From NCBI GenBank assembly GCA_017794705.1, contig CP051235.1:2939001-3003000 (forward strand): DNA of 64,000 nt, read 5' to 3'. Below the pieces are notes generated by a model. The model did no database searches, was not told the DNA's origin, and saw nothing but the letters and a program-made list of their open reading frames with translations. The position numbers and the translations under genes are program-made. Shown in pieces: positions 1 through 10,298 of the stretch (positions within the stretch are counted from its first letter, which is position 1; each line of letters starts with the position of its first letter). This DNA is from Devosia sp. (GTDB lineage: Bacteria > Pseudomonadota > Alphaproteobacteria > Rhizobiales > Devosiaceae).

Positions 1-618
1 GCCCGTCTCGAAATCAGTCAGGAATTTTTCGATCGAACCGTCCTTTTTGGCGAGAGCCCTCAGGGTCATTGGCATGTCGGGCAGATAGGCAATCTCAAAC
101 GCCATGTCGCCGGAAAGGCAGGCCGCGGCCGACCAGACATCGGCGTGCAGCAGGGCATGCACCATCGCGCCATAGCCGCCCGAGGACTTGCCAAAGACGC
201 CGCGGCGGCCGTCGCTACCGCAGCCGAACTGCCCTTCGACTGCAGGCAACATTTCTCCGATCAGATAGTCTTCCCACAGGCCGATCGCCGTCGAGTTGAC
301 ATACTGGTTGCCGCCCAACCGCGTGAAACAGTCCGGAAAGGCACACACCACGGGCGGCAATTCCCCGGATGCAATCAGCCGGTCCAGCCGCTGTGGCAGG
401 CTTTCGCCAAAATTCTTCCAGTTGGTGTGCGACAGGCCGGACCCGGTGTACCCGGCCAGGTCAACCAGAAGCGGCAGTCCCACGCCGTCATGCCCGTGCG
501 GCACATAAATGTCGACCTCGCGTTCTGCCGGATCGCCCAGCATATTGGACTTCAGTGCTTTCGAAGAGACAGTGATCCGGTGAACGGTGCCGCGCGGTGG
601 CGTTTGGGTATGATTCAT
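1..618 (-). CDS. Alpha/beta-hydrolase-fold esterase, 3' end cut by window edge
   Basis: Reading frame on the minus strand opens with ATG at 618 (MNHTQTPPRG) and runs without a stop to base 1, so about 206 N-terminal residues are visible and the C-terminus lies outside the window. The protein carries VDIYVPHGHDG, a PPVVCAFPDCFTRLGG stretch and the nucleophile-elbow motif GKSSGGYGAM, matching the GxSxG of the esterase D / putative esterase branch of the alpha/beta hydrolases. Such enzymes hydrolyse acyl or sugar esters in the cytoplasm or envelope; the substrate cannot be told. The catalytic Asp and His would be in the missing part. It is divergent from the small membrane gene at 713. Confidence 0.75.
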   Translation of the reverse strand, partial: MNHTQTPPRGTVHRITVSSKALKSNMLGDPAEREVDIYVPHGHDGVGLPLLVDLAGYTGSGLSHTNWKNFGESLPQRLDRLIASGELPPVVCAFPDCFTRLGGNQYVNSTAIGLWEDYLIGEMLPAVEGQFGCGSDGRRGVFGKSSGGYGAMVHALLHADVWSAAACLSGDMAFEIAYLPDMPMTLRALAKKDGSIEKFLTDFETG

Positions 619-712
619 GCTCAGCCTCCAACTCTTGTTGGTCGGTTAGCACACACAGCGGCGATTGACTTGGGTCAAGGCACGAAAAAAGCGCGTCTGC
701 CAGAAACTCCCC

Positions 713-1072
713 ATGTTGAAAGCTATGCAGATATCGGCACGCATTATAGGGATTGGCGCAATCCTTTTTGTTTCTGTGTTTGCGCTCGATGCCTTCGCCC
801 CGGATATTCCGCTTACCGAGGCGCTTATCGGCTTCGCCATTCACATCATTCCGAGCCTGGCACTGGCGGTACTACTTGCCATCGCTTGGCGCTTCGAATG
901 GATCGGCGGTGTCCTGCAGGCCATCGTGGGCGTCAGCGCATTCTGGCTGGTGCGCGGCTCATGGCCGGTCCAGCTGCTGCTTGGCGCCCCTTTCATGCTG
1001 AGCGGGCTGCTGTTCGTCCTGCACGGTTCGCTTTCGCGGCGCGACGCCGAACATTCCGCTGCACGCCGCTAG
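713..1072 (+). CDS. Small integral membrane protein of unknown function
   Basis: Encodes about 119 residues starting MLKAMQISARIIG. A second ATG at 725 is equally possible, and a longer frame back to 665 has no membrane character and is less likely. I see four hydrophobic segments (around IGIGAILFVSVFALDAF, LTEALIGFAIHIIPSLAL, VLQAIVGVSAFWLV and LLLGAPFMLSGLLFVLHG), so it is probably a four-helix inner-membrane protein. I do not recognise a named family with confidence. Its stop codon overlaps by 4 bp the end of the convergent regulator gene at 1069. Confidence 0.6.
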   Translation: MLKAMQISARIIGIGAILFVSVFALDAFAPDIPLTEALIGFAIHIIPSLALAVLLAIAWRFEWIGGVLQAIVGVSAFWLVRGSWPVQLLLGAPFMLSGLLFVLHGSLSRRDAEHSAARR

Positions 1073-2493
1073 ATTCGACCGTAAAGACTCTCCGCCCGTT
1101 CGCCATCTTCCAGCCGGAACCGGTGATCGGCGGGCGGATGCGCCCGCTGTTCGCATTCCATGCGGGGGCAAATGCGGCAGCCGACACCGATGGGCACAAT
1201 CTGGCTTTCGTTCCTGAGATCGAGCCCGTCCGAATAGATCATCCGCTTTGCCTGGCTGATATGACAGCCCAGTCCGATCGAGAAATGCCGGCGTGGCGCA
1301 TTGTGGCGGTGGCCGCCCTTTTCGAAACTGCGGGCGATGCAGAAATAGGTCTGCCCGTCGGGCATCTGGCTCAATTGCACATTGGTACGTCCGGGCGCCA
1401 GAAAAGCCGAATAGACATTCCAGCGTGGGCAAGCACCCGAGTGGCGCGGGATGTGAATGCCGGACAGCGAGAAGCGCTTGGATATGTTGCCGGCGATATC
1501 GGTGCGCACCAGATGCAGCGGAATACCTTGCATGCCGGGACGCTGCAGTGTCGTCAGGCGGTGACACACCTGTTCGAAACTGGCACCGAACTGCCGCGCC
1601 AGCCGGTCGATGTCGTAGCGGCTGTCCTCCGCCGCTCTGAAAAAGCGCGCGTAGGGCATGAGGAGCGCTGCCGCGAAATAGGCGGCCAGCACGTTCCGGG
1701 CCAGTGCCGGGGCATCCTGTCCGGGCAGGTTGGACTGATCGATGATCTCGTGGATCGCTCCATCTGCCGCGAGCAGGGCGATCTGGTGGGCTACCTGAAA
1801 CAGGGCCGTCTCCGGCGGCAGCAAGTCGGAGACTTCCAGCACTCGTCCGTCGCTGGACAGGCGCCGGGCTATGCCGCGCGGCAGCGAGGTCAGCCGGTAA
1901 TCCATGCCGAACACATTAAACATATAGGTTCTAATGCCCTGTTCGAATGTCTCCGATGCGCTGTCGACGTCGGCGCGCACTCGCTCGGCAGCTTGCTCGA
2001 GGGCGGGAAAATGATTGGCGTTTTCCTGCAGGAAGTCGGAGATGGCATCAGTGGCCCGATGATAGGGCGCCTCCGTCTCGGTGGGCCCGCCTTCGTCCGC
2101 GGTTTCGCGTGTCCCGCTTGCGGTGCGGGTCTGTTGATAGCTGTCGAACAGGCGCAACACAGCGCGGGCCACCACCGGATTGGAAAAGGCGAGGTCGCGG
2201 ATTTCCTGGTTGGTCAGGTCGCTGTCGGCAAACAGATCGTCACCAAACATTTCCATCAGGTCGCCGATCAGCCTTGCATCATCGGCGTCAGCCAGTTCGC
2301 CGGGCTCGATGCCGAAATAGCCGGACAGTTTGAACAGCAGCGGCACTGTGATCTTGCGGCGGTTGTGTTCGATCAGATTGAGATAGCTGGCCGAGATGCC
2401 TACCGCTTCGGCGAGGTCGGCCTGTGCCACGCGGCGCTGCCGTCGCAAACGTCTGATCCTGCCGCCGATTTGCGGGTCGTCCTGCGTGGTCAA
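1069..2493 (-). CDS. ScfR/RamB-type transcriptional regulator of the glyoxylate shunt
   Basis: 474 residues. An XRE-type helix-turn-helix occupies about residues 8-62 (RRQRRVAQADLAEAVGISAS then YLNLIEHNRRKITVPLLFKL). It is followed by an IrrE-like central part and the C-terminal domain of short-chain fatty acyl regulators, ending in a Cys-rich segment (CRICPRMECEQRAHPP). Proteins of this build (RamB in corynebacteria and relatives) sense acyl-CoA or acetate status and control isocitrate lyase. Here the gene is divergent from aceA, which supports the same role. The start is a TTG at 2493 preceded by a strong Shine-Dalgarno (AGGAGG, 5 nt spacing); no ATG fits. The target promoter region is annotated separately. 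Confidence 0.88.
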   Translation of the reverse strand: MTTQDDPQIGGRIRRLRRQRRVAQADLAEAVGISASYLNLIEHNRRKITVPLLFKLSGYFGIEPGELADADDARLIGDLMEMFGDDLFADSDLTNQEIRDLAFSNPVVARAVLRLFDSYQQTRTASGTRETADEGGPTETEAPYHRATDAISDFLQENANHFPALEQAAERVRADVDSASETFEQGIRTYMFNVFGMDYRLTSLPRGIARRLSSDGRVLEVSDLLPPETALFQVAHQIALLAADGAIHEIIDQSNLPGQDAPALARNVLAAYFAAALLMPYARFFRAAEDSRYDIDRLARQFGASFEQVCHRLTTLQRPGMQGIPLHLVRTDIAGNISKRFSLSGIHIPRHSGACPRWNVYSAFLAPGRTNVQLSQMPDGQTYFCIARSFEKGGHRHNAPRRHFSIGLGCHISQAKRMIYSDGLDLRNESQIVPIGVGCRICPRMECEQRAHPPADHRFRLEDGERAESLYGRI

Positions 2494-2656
2494 ATCACCC
2501 TCCTGATTGACTCACTTTACAAACCTCAACTGCAAACTTTTCCAGAGTTTACAGCTTAACATGCTGATATTGCGATTATTCTTGCTATTGATCAGCACTT
2601 GTCAAATCTTTACAGCATGGCAGTGCAAAGTGCAATTGCCGAATGAGGAGGATCCC
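2494..2656 (+). promoter_or_regulatory. Divergent regulatory region between the ScfR-like gene and aceA operon
   Basis: This AT-rich stretch holds three TTTACA boxes (2516, 2548, 2609; the last two extend to TTTACAGC) and two GCAAA-type motifs (TGCAAACTTT at 2531-2540, GTGCAAAGTGCAA at 2623-2635). The latter resemble the reverse complement of the published corynebacterial RamB site AAACTTTGCAAA. The boxes are direct observation; assignment to the adjacent regulator is inference. Confidence 0.5.
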
Positions 2657-2890
2657 ATGACTGCGATCAATCAGGCCGTCAGCGAGACGGAGGAATATGT
2701 CACCATCATCGCCCCGACGCTCAGCGGCGTGATGGGCCAGTTCAGGGCAAGGGGGCTTGCTGCTGCGGGTTATGCCATCACCGGACAAGCGGCCCGGCAC
2801 CATTTCGAGGTCGCCGACCCGGCCGGGAGCCGTGATCTGTTTGATGGCTCTGCGATGGTGGCCGCCACCTTCAGGCGCGCTGCCCGCTAG
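2657..2890 (+). CDS. Small conserved-looking protein upstream of aceA
   Basis: 77 residues, starting at the ATG at 2657 because GAGGAGG sits 6-7 nt upstream. An in-frame extension to 2507 would run through the regulatory region and is rejected. The sequence (MTAINQAVSETEEYVTIIAP... ATFRRAAR) has no signal peptide, membrane segment or motif I recognise. It lies 27 bp before aceA in the same direction, so it is very likely in the aceA transcript and may have a role in glyoxylate-shunt control or acetate growth; that role is inference from position only. Confidence 0.6.
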   Translation: MTAINQAVSETEEYVTIIAPTLSGVMGQFRARGLAAAGYAITGQAARHHFEVADPAGSRDLFDGSAMVAATFRRAAR

Positions 2891-2917
2891 TTTTAGTTCA
2901 AAACGAGGAAAAAGTTC

Positions 2918-4213
2918 ATGCTTGACCGCAAGTCGCCCAACCCGACCGAATTCGCCACGCCCGAATGGGCGCCTGACCGGTGGGACAATATTGCCCGCAC
3001 CTACACACCGGAGGATGTGGCGCGTTTGGCCGGTTCCCTGCCGCAAAAGTACACGCTCGCCGAAAATGGAGCCAAACGCCTTTGGCAGTTGCTTCATGAG
3101 GAAGATTTCGTGCCCACGCTCGGCACCTTCACCGGCAATCAGGCCGTGCAACAGGTCAAGGCGGGTCTGAAGGCAATCTATCTGAGTGGCTGGCAGGTGG
3201 CGGCCGACGCCAACAGCTCGGGCAACATGTATCCGGACCAGTCGCTTTATCCGGTCGACAGTGTCCCCAGCGTGGTCCGGCGCATCAACAAGGCGCTGCA
3301 GCGCGCCGACCAGATCCAGACGATGGAAAAGGCTGACGGGTTGGCGACGACCGACCATGATTTCTTTGTGCCGATCATCGCCGATGCAGAAGCCGGCTTT
3401 GGTGGGGCGCTTAACGTTTTCGAGCTGATGCGGGCGATGATCGAGGCCGGTGCCGCCGCGGTGCATTTTGAGGACCAGCTGGCTTCCGAAAAGAAGTGTG
3501 GGCACCTGGGCGGCAAGGTGTTGGTGCCGACCCGCACCTTCATCAAGACGCTGAATTCGGCCCGTCTCGCGGCCGACGTGATGGGCGTGCCGACCCTGAT
3601 CATGGCGCGGACGGATGCGGAAGCGGCGCAGTTGATCACCTCCGACGTCGACGAATATGACGCGCCGTTCATCACAGGTGAACGCACCGAAGAGGGTTTT
3701 TACCGGCTGAAAGGCGGGTTTGACTGCGCCATCGCACGCGGGCTGGCCTACGCGCCCTATGCGGATCTGATCTGGTGCGAAACGTCGACGCCCACTTTGT
3801 CGGACGCCAAGCGCTTTGCCGAAGCGATCCGGCGCGAGTATCCGGACCAGATGCTGGCCTACAATTGCTCGCCCTCGTTCAATTGGGCCAAGCACATGGG
3901 TGAGGCGGACCTGGCGGCATTCCAGCGGGATTTGGGGGCGATGGGCTACAAGTACCAGTTCATCACGCTCGCCGGGTTCCACAATCTGTCGCTGTCGACC
4001 TTCAACCTGGCGCGCACCTATGCGGCTGAAGGCATGAAGGGTTATTCGGCGCTGCAACAGGCGGAGTTCGCGGCCGAAAAGTACGGATTCTCGGCGACCC
4101 GGCATCAACGCGAAGTGGGCACTTCCTACTTCGATGCGGTCTCGATGGCGGTCAGCCAGGGTCAATCCTCCACGACTGCGATGTCCGGCTCCACCGAGGC
4201 GGCGCAATTTTAG
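2918..4213 (+). CDS. aceA: Isocitrate lyase
   Basis: 431 residues, typical length for bacterial isocitrate lyase. It splits isocitrate into glyoxylate and succinate, the first step of the glyoxylate shunt in the cytosol. The catalytic loop KKCGH is at residues 192-196, and the family signatures [20 protein letters not shown]-like metal site ([11 protein letters not shown], 154-163) and the C-terminal NCSPSFNW are present. An ATG at 2918 follows AACGAGGAAAAAG. It is preceded by a small gene and followed after 100 bp by malate synthase G, giving a complete shunt under the divergent ScfR-like regulator. Confidence 0.97.
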   Translation: MLDRKSPNPTEFATPEWAPDRWDNIARTYTPEDVARLAGSLPQKYTLAENGAKRLWQLLHEEDFVPTLGTFTGNQAVQQVKAGLKAIYLSGWQVAADANSSGNMYPDQSLYPVDSVPSVVRRINKALQRADQIQTMEKADGLATTDHDFFVPIIADAEAGFGGALNVFELMRAMIEAGAAAVHFEDQLASEKKCGHLGGKVLVPTRTFIKTLNSARLAADVMGVPTLIMARTDAEAAQLITSDVDEYDAPFITGERTEEGFYRLKGGFDCAIARGLAYAPYADLIWCETSTPTLSDAKRFAEAIRREYPDQMLAYNCSPSFNWAKHMGEADLAAFQRDLGAMGYKYQFITLAGFHNLSLSTFNLARTYAAEGMKGYSALQQAEFAAEKYGFSATRHQREVGTSYFDAVSMAVSQGQSSTTAMSGSTEAAQF

Positions 4214-4315
4214 CGCTGTTTCGCTTGGCCTCATGCACATGAGCGGCTAACGTTCATGAGAGGACACTTGTGTCCGGCGGTTTCGGCTGCCGGACCAGTT
4301 ATTTTGGGGGTCGAG

Positions 4316-6481
4316 ATGGGTCAGTCCGTTGATCGCATGGGTCTTTTGGTCGATCAGCAGCTTGTTGATTTCATCGAGAATGAAGCGCTGCCGGACAGCG
4401 GTGTTGCCGCCGACAGGTTCTGGGGCGGGCTTGCCGGCATGGTCACCCAGTTCGCCGATCAGAACAGGAGGCTTCTGGCGACCCGTGACAGTCTGCAGGT
4501 GCGAATTGATGATTGGCACAAGACGCATGGTGCCATCGCCGGCCAGGAAATCGAGTATCAGGAGTTTCTGAGACAGATCGGTTATCTGGTCGACGAACCC
4601 GACGACTTCGAAATCGAACCGGGGCCAATGGACCCGGAAATCTCCACCATCTGCGGCCCGCAGCTGGTAGTGCCGGTGTCCAACGCCCGCTACGCACTGA
4701 ACGCTGCTAACGCCCGGTGGGGCAGCCTTTATGATGCGTTCTACGGCACCGATGTCATTTCTTCGGATGGCGATCTGGCGCCTGGCGCCAAGTACAATCC
4801 GACGCGGGGTGCAGCGGTTTTCCTTGAAGTCTCCAAGTTCCTTGATGAGCACTTCCCGCTGGCGACCGGCAGCCACGGCCACGTCATGGGGTATCGGGTC
4901 GAGGATCAACGCCTGCTCTGCAAGACGCGGGATGGCGAGGTGGGGCTGAAGGAGCCCGGCCAGTTTGTCGGTTATCGCAACGAGGAAAAGCGCGACGTCT
5001 TTGTGTTGCGTCACCACGGGCTTCACGTCGAACTGGTCAGCGATCCAAGTCATCCGGTCGGGGCCACACATCCCGCGAGCCTTGCGGATGTGGTGCTCGA
5101 AAGTGCGCTGACCACCATTCAGGACTGCGAGGATTCCGTCGCGGCGGTCGATGCCGAAGACAAGGTGGGGGTCTATCGCAACTGGCTGGGGCTGATGACC
5201 GGCACGTTGAAGGACACGTTTGAAAAGGGTGGCAAGACCATCACCCGCGAACTGGCGCCGGACCGGCGCTATTCCAGCCCGCGCGGAGCCGGGTTTGCCC
5301 TGAAAGGGCGTTCGCTGCTGCTGGTGCGCAATGTGGGCCACCTGATGACGACGCCGATGGTCAAGGACGCTCAGGGCAGGGAGGTCGGCGAGGGGCTGGT
5401 TGACGCGGCGGTGACGGTGCTCTGTGCCCTGCACGATCTCAACAAGTCTGCCGGCATGCGCAATTCTACGGCGGGCCGGGTCTATGTGGTCAAGCCCAAG
5501 ATGCACGGGCCTGAAGAAGTCCGCTTTGCCTGTGATATTTTCGGCGCCGTCGAGGAGTTTTTGGGCCTCGAACCCAATACGATCAAGATCGGCATCATGG
5601 ACGAGGAGCGCCGTACCTCGGCCAACCTCAAGGCCTGCATTCATGCGGCCCGTTTCAGGCTGTTCTTCATCAACACCGGCTTTCTTGATCGCACTGGCGA
5701 CGAGATCCACACCTCCATGTGGGCCGGGCCGGTGCCGCCGAAGGCCGAGATCAAGTCGGCCGACTGGATCACCGCCTACGAGGATCGCAATGTGATGATC
5801 GGGCTTGGCTGCGGCTTGAGCGGGGTGGCACAGATCGGCAAGGGCATGTGGGCCATGCCCGAAGAAATGAAGGCCATGCTCGAAAGCAAGGGCGGCCAAC
5901 CCAACCAGGGCGCCAATTGCGCCTGGGTGCCTTCGCCGACCGCGGCCACACTGCATGCCATCCACTATCACCAGGTCGATGTTTTCGCGGCGCAAAAGCG
6001 CCGCCATAACGAGGAGACGCCCGGTCTCGACCGGCTGTTTTCGATGCCGGTGGCAAACACCTCGGAACTGGCTGCGGATGCGATTGCCAAAGAGCTTGAG
6101 AACAATGCCCAGGGCATTCTGGGCTATGTGGTGCGCTGGATCGATCAGGGGGTTGGATGTTCGAAAGTGCCCGACATTCACGATGTGGGCCTGATGGAAG
6201 ACCGCGCCACGCTGCGCATTTCCTCCCAACACATCTCGAACTGGCTGGCGCACGGCGTGATCAGCCGCGCCCAGGTCGACGAAACATTCCAGCGCATGGC
6301 CGCGGTCGTCGACAAGCAGAACGAGGGTGACCCGCTCTATCAGCCGATGGCTGGCCACTTCGAGACATCGATCGCCTACAAGGCAGCGGTGGAACTTGCC
6401 GTGGAGGGCGTGAGCCAGCCTTCCGGCTATACCGAGCCAATCCTGCACCGGCGACGGGCGGAGCATAAGGCGGCGCGCTAG
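4316..6481 (+). CDS. glcB: Malate synthase G
   Basis: 721 residues, the normal size of the large monomeric malate synthase G. It condenses glyoxylate with acetyl-CoA to malate, completing the glyoxylate shunt begun by aceA just upstream. Recognisable segments include [38 protein letters not shown] (acid residues of the active site), [10 protein letters not shown] and [18 protein letters not shown] start at the ATG at 4316 ([10 protein letters not shown]), preceded by TTTGGGGG. An in-frame ATG at 4256 would add 20 residues that do not resemble the family and would cover hairpin-forming DNA. The 102 bp gap to aceA contains short hairpins but no clear terminator. Confidence 0.95.
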   Translation: MGQSVDRMGLLVDQQLVDFIENEALPDSGVAADRFWGGLAGMVTQFADQNRRLLATRDSLQVRIDDWHKTHGAIAGQEIEYQEFLRQIGYLVDEPDDFEIEPGPMDPEISTICGPQLVVPVSNARYALNAANARWGSLYDAFYGTDVISSDGDLAPGAKYNPTRGAAVFLEVSKFLDEHFPLATGSHGHVMGYRVEDQRLLCKTRDGEVGLKEPGQFVGYRNEEKRDVFVLRHHGLHVELVSDPSHPVGATHPASLADVVLESALTTIQDCEDSVAAVDAEDKVGVYRNWLGLMTGTLKDTFEKGGKTITRELAPDRRYSSPRGAGFALKGRSLLLVRNVGHLMTTPMVKDAQGREVGEGLVDAAVTVLCALHDLNKSAGMRNSTAGRVYVVKPKMHGPEEVRFACDIFGAVEEFLGLEPNTIKIGIMDEERRTSANLKACIHAARFRLFFINTGFLDRTGDEIHTSMWAGPVPPKAEIKSADWITAYEDRNVMIGLGCGLSGVAQIGKGMWAMPEEMKAMLESKGGQPNQGANCAWVPSPTAATLHAIHYHQVDVFAAQKRRHNEETPGLDRLFSMPVANTSELAADAIAKELENNAQGILGYVVRWIDQGVGCSKVPDIHDVGLMEDRATLRISSQHISNWLAHGVISRAQVDETFQRMAAVVDKQNEGDPLYQPMAGHFETSIAYKAAVELAVEGVSQPSGYTEPILHRRRAEHKAAR

Positions 6482-6838
6482 ATTGCAGTTCCCTTTGGCG
6501 CATTGTCTTGATCTTACAGGTGGCCGTACCGGGCTCGACTTGGGACCTCGGTTTGTGGGGCGAGGCCCCGCAACAGATGCCGATTTGGATTTGGCGCCGC
6601 ATCGCTTCTCTCTCCGGCGTCATACTCGGGCTTGACCCGAGTATCCATGCAGCGATGCAGCGCGATTGGGGTTCGTTACTTCACACGAACGACGGCGGCT
6701 TGTGCCGATTCATCATGGACCCTCGGGACATTCTTTTGCCTCGCGCCGGCGGGCTGGACCCCGAGGGTGACGCTGGAGGTTGGGGTGACTGACGGTGACA
6801 GCCATAGGGCCACAGCAGCAGTTTGTCGTCCGTGATGC
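6482..6838. repeat. Non-coding spacer with palindromic repeat elements
   Basis: A 357 bp gap between convergent genes. It contains a perfect inverted repeat at 6622-6644 (ATACTCGGG, 5 nt loop, CCCGAGTAT) within a segment reading CTCGGGCTTGACCCGAG, a form that recurs as an intergenic palindrome in many alphaproteobacteria. A second inverted repeat pairs 6719-6727 (ACCCTCGGG) with 6760-6768 (CCCGAGGGT). Open frames across it translate to low-quality sequence and are not credible genes. It may serve as a bidirectional terminator or be a REP-like element. Confidence 0.6.
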
Positions 6839-8479
6839 CTACAGCTCCGGTTCCCAGACCGGCAGGTCGAGGCGGGAGGGGTGGTCGGGGTCGTGGTGGA
6901 TTTGCTGGTCGGCGGGGATGAGGGTGGTGGCGTGGCCGAAGTCGCCGTTGGTGCCCATGTTGCGGGCGTAGCGGGGGTGGGCGCCGGACGAGACCTGCAG
7001 GCGTAGTGAATGGCCCTTGAGGAAGGTGTGGGCTGTGGCGTGCAGCTTGATGGTGATGGCCTTGACGCCGTCTTTTTCAGGCAAGACGCGGGCCGGGGTG
7101 AGGCGCAGGATGGCGTCGCAGATGTTGGTGGAGACCCCCTTGGGATCGACATCGCAGAGGCGGGCGAAGAAATCCGTGTATTCGAGCGAGGAGGTGACGT
7201 GCAGGTGCACTTCGACATTGCCGGCGATGGTGAGATCGTCTGCAAGCGGGTCAGCGGTGAAGGTGATGACGTCCTTTCGTTTTTCCAGTTCGGCATTGTC
7301 GCGCGGGCCGGCGCCGACAAAGGCGAAGATGGCGCCGCCGACGTTGGGGGTCGGGTCGGCCGGGTCGTAGCGATAGGTGGCCGGTTTGCTGTGCCGGGCG
7401 GGCCTGTCGGAGAGTTTGCCACCTGCGTGCAAGTGAAGGGATTGGGTTTTGACCGGCGGCGGGAACTGGTCGAGATCATGCCAACGGTTCTGGCCGGTGA
7501 CGTAGATGCGGACCGGGTCGGGGCGCAGAACGTCGGGTTTTTCCAGCAGGTAGTGATCCATCCAGCTGAGTGTCTGGCGCAGGCATTCGCCCTGCATCTC
7601 GTTGTCGGTGTGATACCAGGGGCCGACGGTCAAATAGGGCTTCTGGCCGGCGGCAACGAGGACCTGATAGTCGGCCAGATGCTGGTCGAGCATGAAATCG
7701 TACCAGCCGGAAACGAAAGTGTTGGGCGGGGTTTTGGCGCTGAGGCGCTTCTGGTGATTGCGTTTGTCCCAGAAGTCGGGATTGTCGATGGCGTTTTCGA
7801 ACCAGCCGCGCCAGAAGGGGATGCGCTTGCCGGTGGCGGCCTTGTCGGCATCGACCAGCGGCAGCGTCATGCCAATCTGCTCGGTGCGGCGTTCGACATC
7901 ACCGGTCATCATGCGCAGGGTCATGCCGAAAAGCTGGGTGTCGAGCCCGTGCACGGTCTGCAGCCAGCTGAGCCAGAGTTGCAGATGGAACGCGCCACCC
8001 GGGAAGACGATCTGTTCGAAATCGGCGGCGGTGCACTTGGCGGAAATCACCGCGCCTTCCGGCAGGGCGTCGCAGATCGCCCATTGGGCGTACCCCAGGT
8101 AGGATGGGCCGTTGAGGCCGAGGCGGCCATCAAACCAGTCCTGCTTTTTGATCCAGTCGAGGGTGGCGAGCCCGTCGTCGCGTTCGTTGATCAGCGGGTC
8201 GAACGTGCCGCCGGACCCGTCCGTGCCGCGGCAGGCCTGAAGCAGCAAGCGATAGCCGCGCTCAGCGTAGATTTCGGCAACCATGGCGAAGCCGCGCCGG
8301 CCATAGGGCGTCCGCATCAGGAGCGTGGGGAAGGGGCCTTTGCCGCGGGGCTCGTAGATGTCGGTGAGAAGGCTTATGCCGTCCCCGGCCTTGATCCTGA
8401 TGTTTTTGGTGGATTTTGAACGGAAGCTGCCGGCGGGCAACTCGTACATGCGGGCGATGAACTGGCTGGCGATGCTCAT
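6839..8479 (-). CDS. CocE/NonD family hydrolase (X-Pro dipeptidyl-peptidase / cocaine-esterase type)
   Basis: 546 residues. The N-terminal alpha/beta hydrolase carries the nucleophile elbow GPSYLG (Ser about 126) after QACRGTDGSGGTFDP, typical of the CocE/XPDPP group. The C-terminal half is the jelly-roll domain (LTIAGNVEVHLHVTSS, ending PVWEPEL). Family members cleave Xaa-Pro dipeptides, cocaine, glutaryl-7-ACA or other esters/amides, so the substrate here is open. The start lies 4 bp from the end of the adenine deaminase gene, so the two are probably co-transcribed, although no metabolic link is obvious. Confidence 0.88.
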   Translation of the reverse strand: MSIASQFIARMYELPAGSFRSKSTKNIRIKAGDGISLLTDIYEPRGKGPFPTLLMRTPYGRRGFAMVAEIYAERGYRLLLQACRGTDGSGGTFDPLINERDDGLATLDWIKKQDWFDGRLGLNGPSYLGYAQWAICDALPEGAVISAKCTAADFEQIVFPGGAFHLQLWLSWLQTVHGLDTQLFGMTLRMMTGDVERRTEQIGMTLPLVDADKAATGKRIPFWRGWFENAIDNPDFWDKRNHQKRLSAKTPPNTFVSGWYDFMLDQHLADYQVLVAAGQKPYLTVGPWYHTDNEMQGECLRQTLSWMDHYLLEKPDVLRPDPVRIYVTGQNRWHDLDQFPPPVKTQSLHLHAGGKLSDRPARHSKPATYRYDPADPTPNVGGAIFAFVGAGPRDNAELEKRKDVITFTADPLADDLTIAGNVEVHLHVTSSLEYTDFFARLCDVDPKGVSTNICDAILRLTPARVLPEKDGVKAITIKLHATAHTFLKGHSLRLQVSSGAHPRYARNMGTNGDFGHATTLIPADQQIHHDPDHPSRLDLPVWEPEL

Positions 8480-8483
8480 GGTG

Positions 8484-10199
8484 TCACTTCACGAAATCAA
8501 ACTTGTCGACATCGAAAAGGCCGCGGTCGGTCATCTTGAGATGCGGGATGACGGGGAGGGCAAGGAAGGCAACCTGCAGGAAGGGTTCGGGCAGGGTGCA
8601 GCCGAGATCATGAGCGGCATCGCGCAGATGTTCGAGGGCGTGCGCGACCGTTTCGAAGGGTTCCAGGCTCATCAGGCCGGCGAGCGGCAGGGCGAGTTCA
8701 GCGCGGACTTCGCCGTTGTTGACGACGACGAAGCCGCCCTTGAGCTCGATTAGCCGGTTGACGGCGACGGCCATGTCACTGTCCGAGGCGCCGATGACAG
8801 TGATGTTGTGGCTGTCGTGGCCGACCGAGGAGGCGATGGCGCCGGTCTTGAGGCCGAAGCCGGTGACAAAGCTGAGGCCGATATTGTTGTTGATGCCGTG
8901 GCGTTCGACGACGGCGACCTTGATGACATCCTTGTCGAGATCGGGCTCGAGGCCATTTGGGCCGGTGCTGAGGCTGGCACTTTCCCTGAAGGTGATGATG
9001 AGGCCGGGTTTGACGCCGATGACCGGCACTTCGTTGCGGCCCGGATCGGGGGCGATGGCGAAGGCGGGGGCGGCGACCTTTTGCGCTTTCATCGAGGTGA
9101 GACCGACCGGCGAGACGGGTTCGCGGGTTGCGAACAGCGCCGGGGTGACGGGGCGGCCAGCGCTGATGACCTGGTCGACGGTGCATTGTTCGACATCGCT
9201 CAGAAGGGCGATGTCGGCACGCCAGCCGGGGGCGATGTGACCGCGGTCCTTGAGGCCGAAGATGCGGGCGGCGGAAGTTGAGGCAGCGCGGTAGGCGAGG
9301 TGCGGCGAGATGTCCTTGCTGATCAGGCGGCGGATCAGGGCATCGAGGTGGCCTTCTACGGCGATGTCGAGCGGGTTGCGGTCGTCGGTGCACAGGGCGA
9401 CAAAGCTGGCGCTGTCGGCGTCAAGGATTTCGGCGAGGGCGTCGAGATCCTTTGAAACTGACCCCTCGCGAATGAGGATGGCCATGCCCTTGGCGAGTTT
9501 CTCGCGCGCTTCTTTTGCGCTGGTGGCTTCATGGTCGGTGCGGATGCCGGCGGCGAGATAGGCATTGAGGTCGAGGCCCGACAGGAGCGGGGCGTGGCCA
9601 TCCATGTGGCCGTCCTGAAAGGCCAAAAGCTTGGCCATGATGCCCGGATCGCGGTGGATGACGCCGGGAAAGTTCATCATTTCGGCGAGGCCGATGACTT
9701 TTGGATGATCGCGATAGGGCAGCAGATCGTCGATTTCGAGTTTTGCCCCGGACGTCTCGAACTGCGTTGCTGGGACGCAGGAACTGAGATTGATGCGCAC
9801 ATCCATGATGGTGCGCTCGGCGCTTTGAAGGAAATATTCGATGCCTTCGGCGCCCAGCACATTGGCGATCTCGTGGGGGTCGCAGATGACGGTTGTGACG
9901 CCGTGGGGCAGCACGCAGCGGTCGAACTCGAGCGGAGTGACCAGCGAAGATTCAATGTGCAGGTGGGTGTCGATGAAACCGGGCACCGCGGTGAGGCCGG
10001 TGCCATCGATTTCGCTGTTGCCGGAATAGGTTTCGTGGGTGCCCACGATCCGGTCGGCGACGATGGCGATGTCGGTTACGGTGCGGGCGCCGGTGATCAC
10101 GTCCAGAAGGGCGACATTTTTGATGGTGAGATCGGCAGGTTCTTCGCCGCGGCCGGCTTTGATCATGCGTTCGAGGGTGGCCAGGTCGGGTCCGGACAA
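8484..10199 (-). CDS. ade: Adenine deaminase
   Basis: 571 residues, matching the two-domain bacterial Ade family of amidohydrolases. It converts adenine to hypoxanthine and ammonia in purine salvage. The metal-binding HxH lies in [11 protein letters not shown] (His79, His81), followed by [18 protein letters not shown] and [12 protein letters not shown]. The C-terminal domain includes [16 protein letters not shown]. The frame opens with TTG at 10199, where an in-frame stop lies just upstream. An ATG at 10166 ([10 protein letters not shown]) is an alternative but would cut conserved N-terminal residues. It is divergent from the dehydrogenase operon at 10299. Confidence 0.93.
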   Translation of the reverse strand: MSGPDLATLERMIKAGRGEEPADLTIKNVALLDVITGARTVTDIAIVADRIVGTHETYSGNSEIDGTGLTAVPGFIDTHLHIESSLVTPLEFDRCVLPHGVTTVICDPHEIANVLGAEGIEYFLQSAERTIMDVRINLSSCVPATQFETSGAKLEIDDLLPYRDHPKVIGLAEMMNFPGVIHRDPGIMAKLLAFQDGHMDGHAPLLSGLDLNAYLAAGIRTDHEATSAKEAREKLAKGMAILIREGSVSKDLDALAEILDADSASFVALCTDDRNPLDIAVEGHLDALIRRLISKDISPHLAYRAASTSAARIFGLKDRGHIAPGWRADIALLSDVEQCTVDQVISAGRPVTPALFATREPVSPVGLTSMKAQKVAAPAFAIAPDPGRNEVPVIGVKPGLIITFRESASLSTGPNGLEPDLDKDVIKVAVVERHGINNNIGLSFVTGFGLKTGAIASSVGHDSHNITVIGASDSDMAVAVNRLIELKGGFVVVNNGEVRAELALPLAGLMSLEPFETVAHALEHLRDAAHDLGCTLPEPFLQVAFLALPVIPHLKMTDRGLFDVDKFDFVK

Positions 10200-10298
10200 T
10201 ATCTTGTTCCCGCTTCAAATCGGTTCGGCGATGGTGCAGCATGCGCCGGGCGGTTGAGCAGTTCAAGCGCCGTGAATGTGGGAAGCCGGAGAGTTGAA

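Noticed and set aside
145-2559. Very long plus-strand open frame across the esterase and ScfR-like gene
   Set aside because: It is antisense to two clear genes; its translation is Arg/Gly/Pro-rich with no domain, a GC-rich third-position artefact.
4247-6466. Long minus-strand open frame opposite malate synthase G
   Set aside because: It mirrors glcB with no recognisable motif and no ribosome-binding site; the plus-strand protein is unmistakable.
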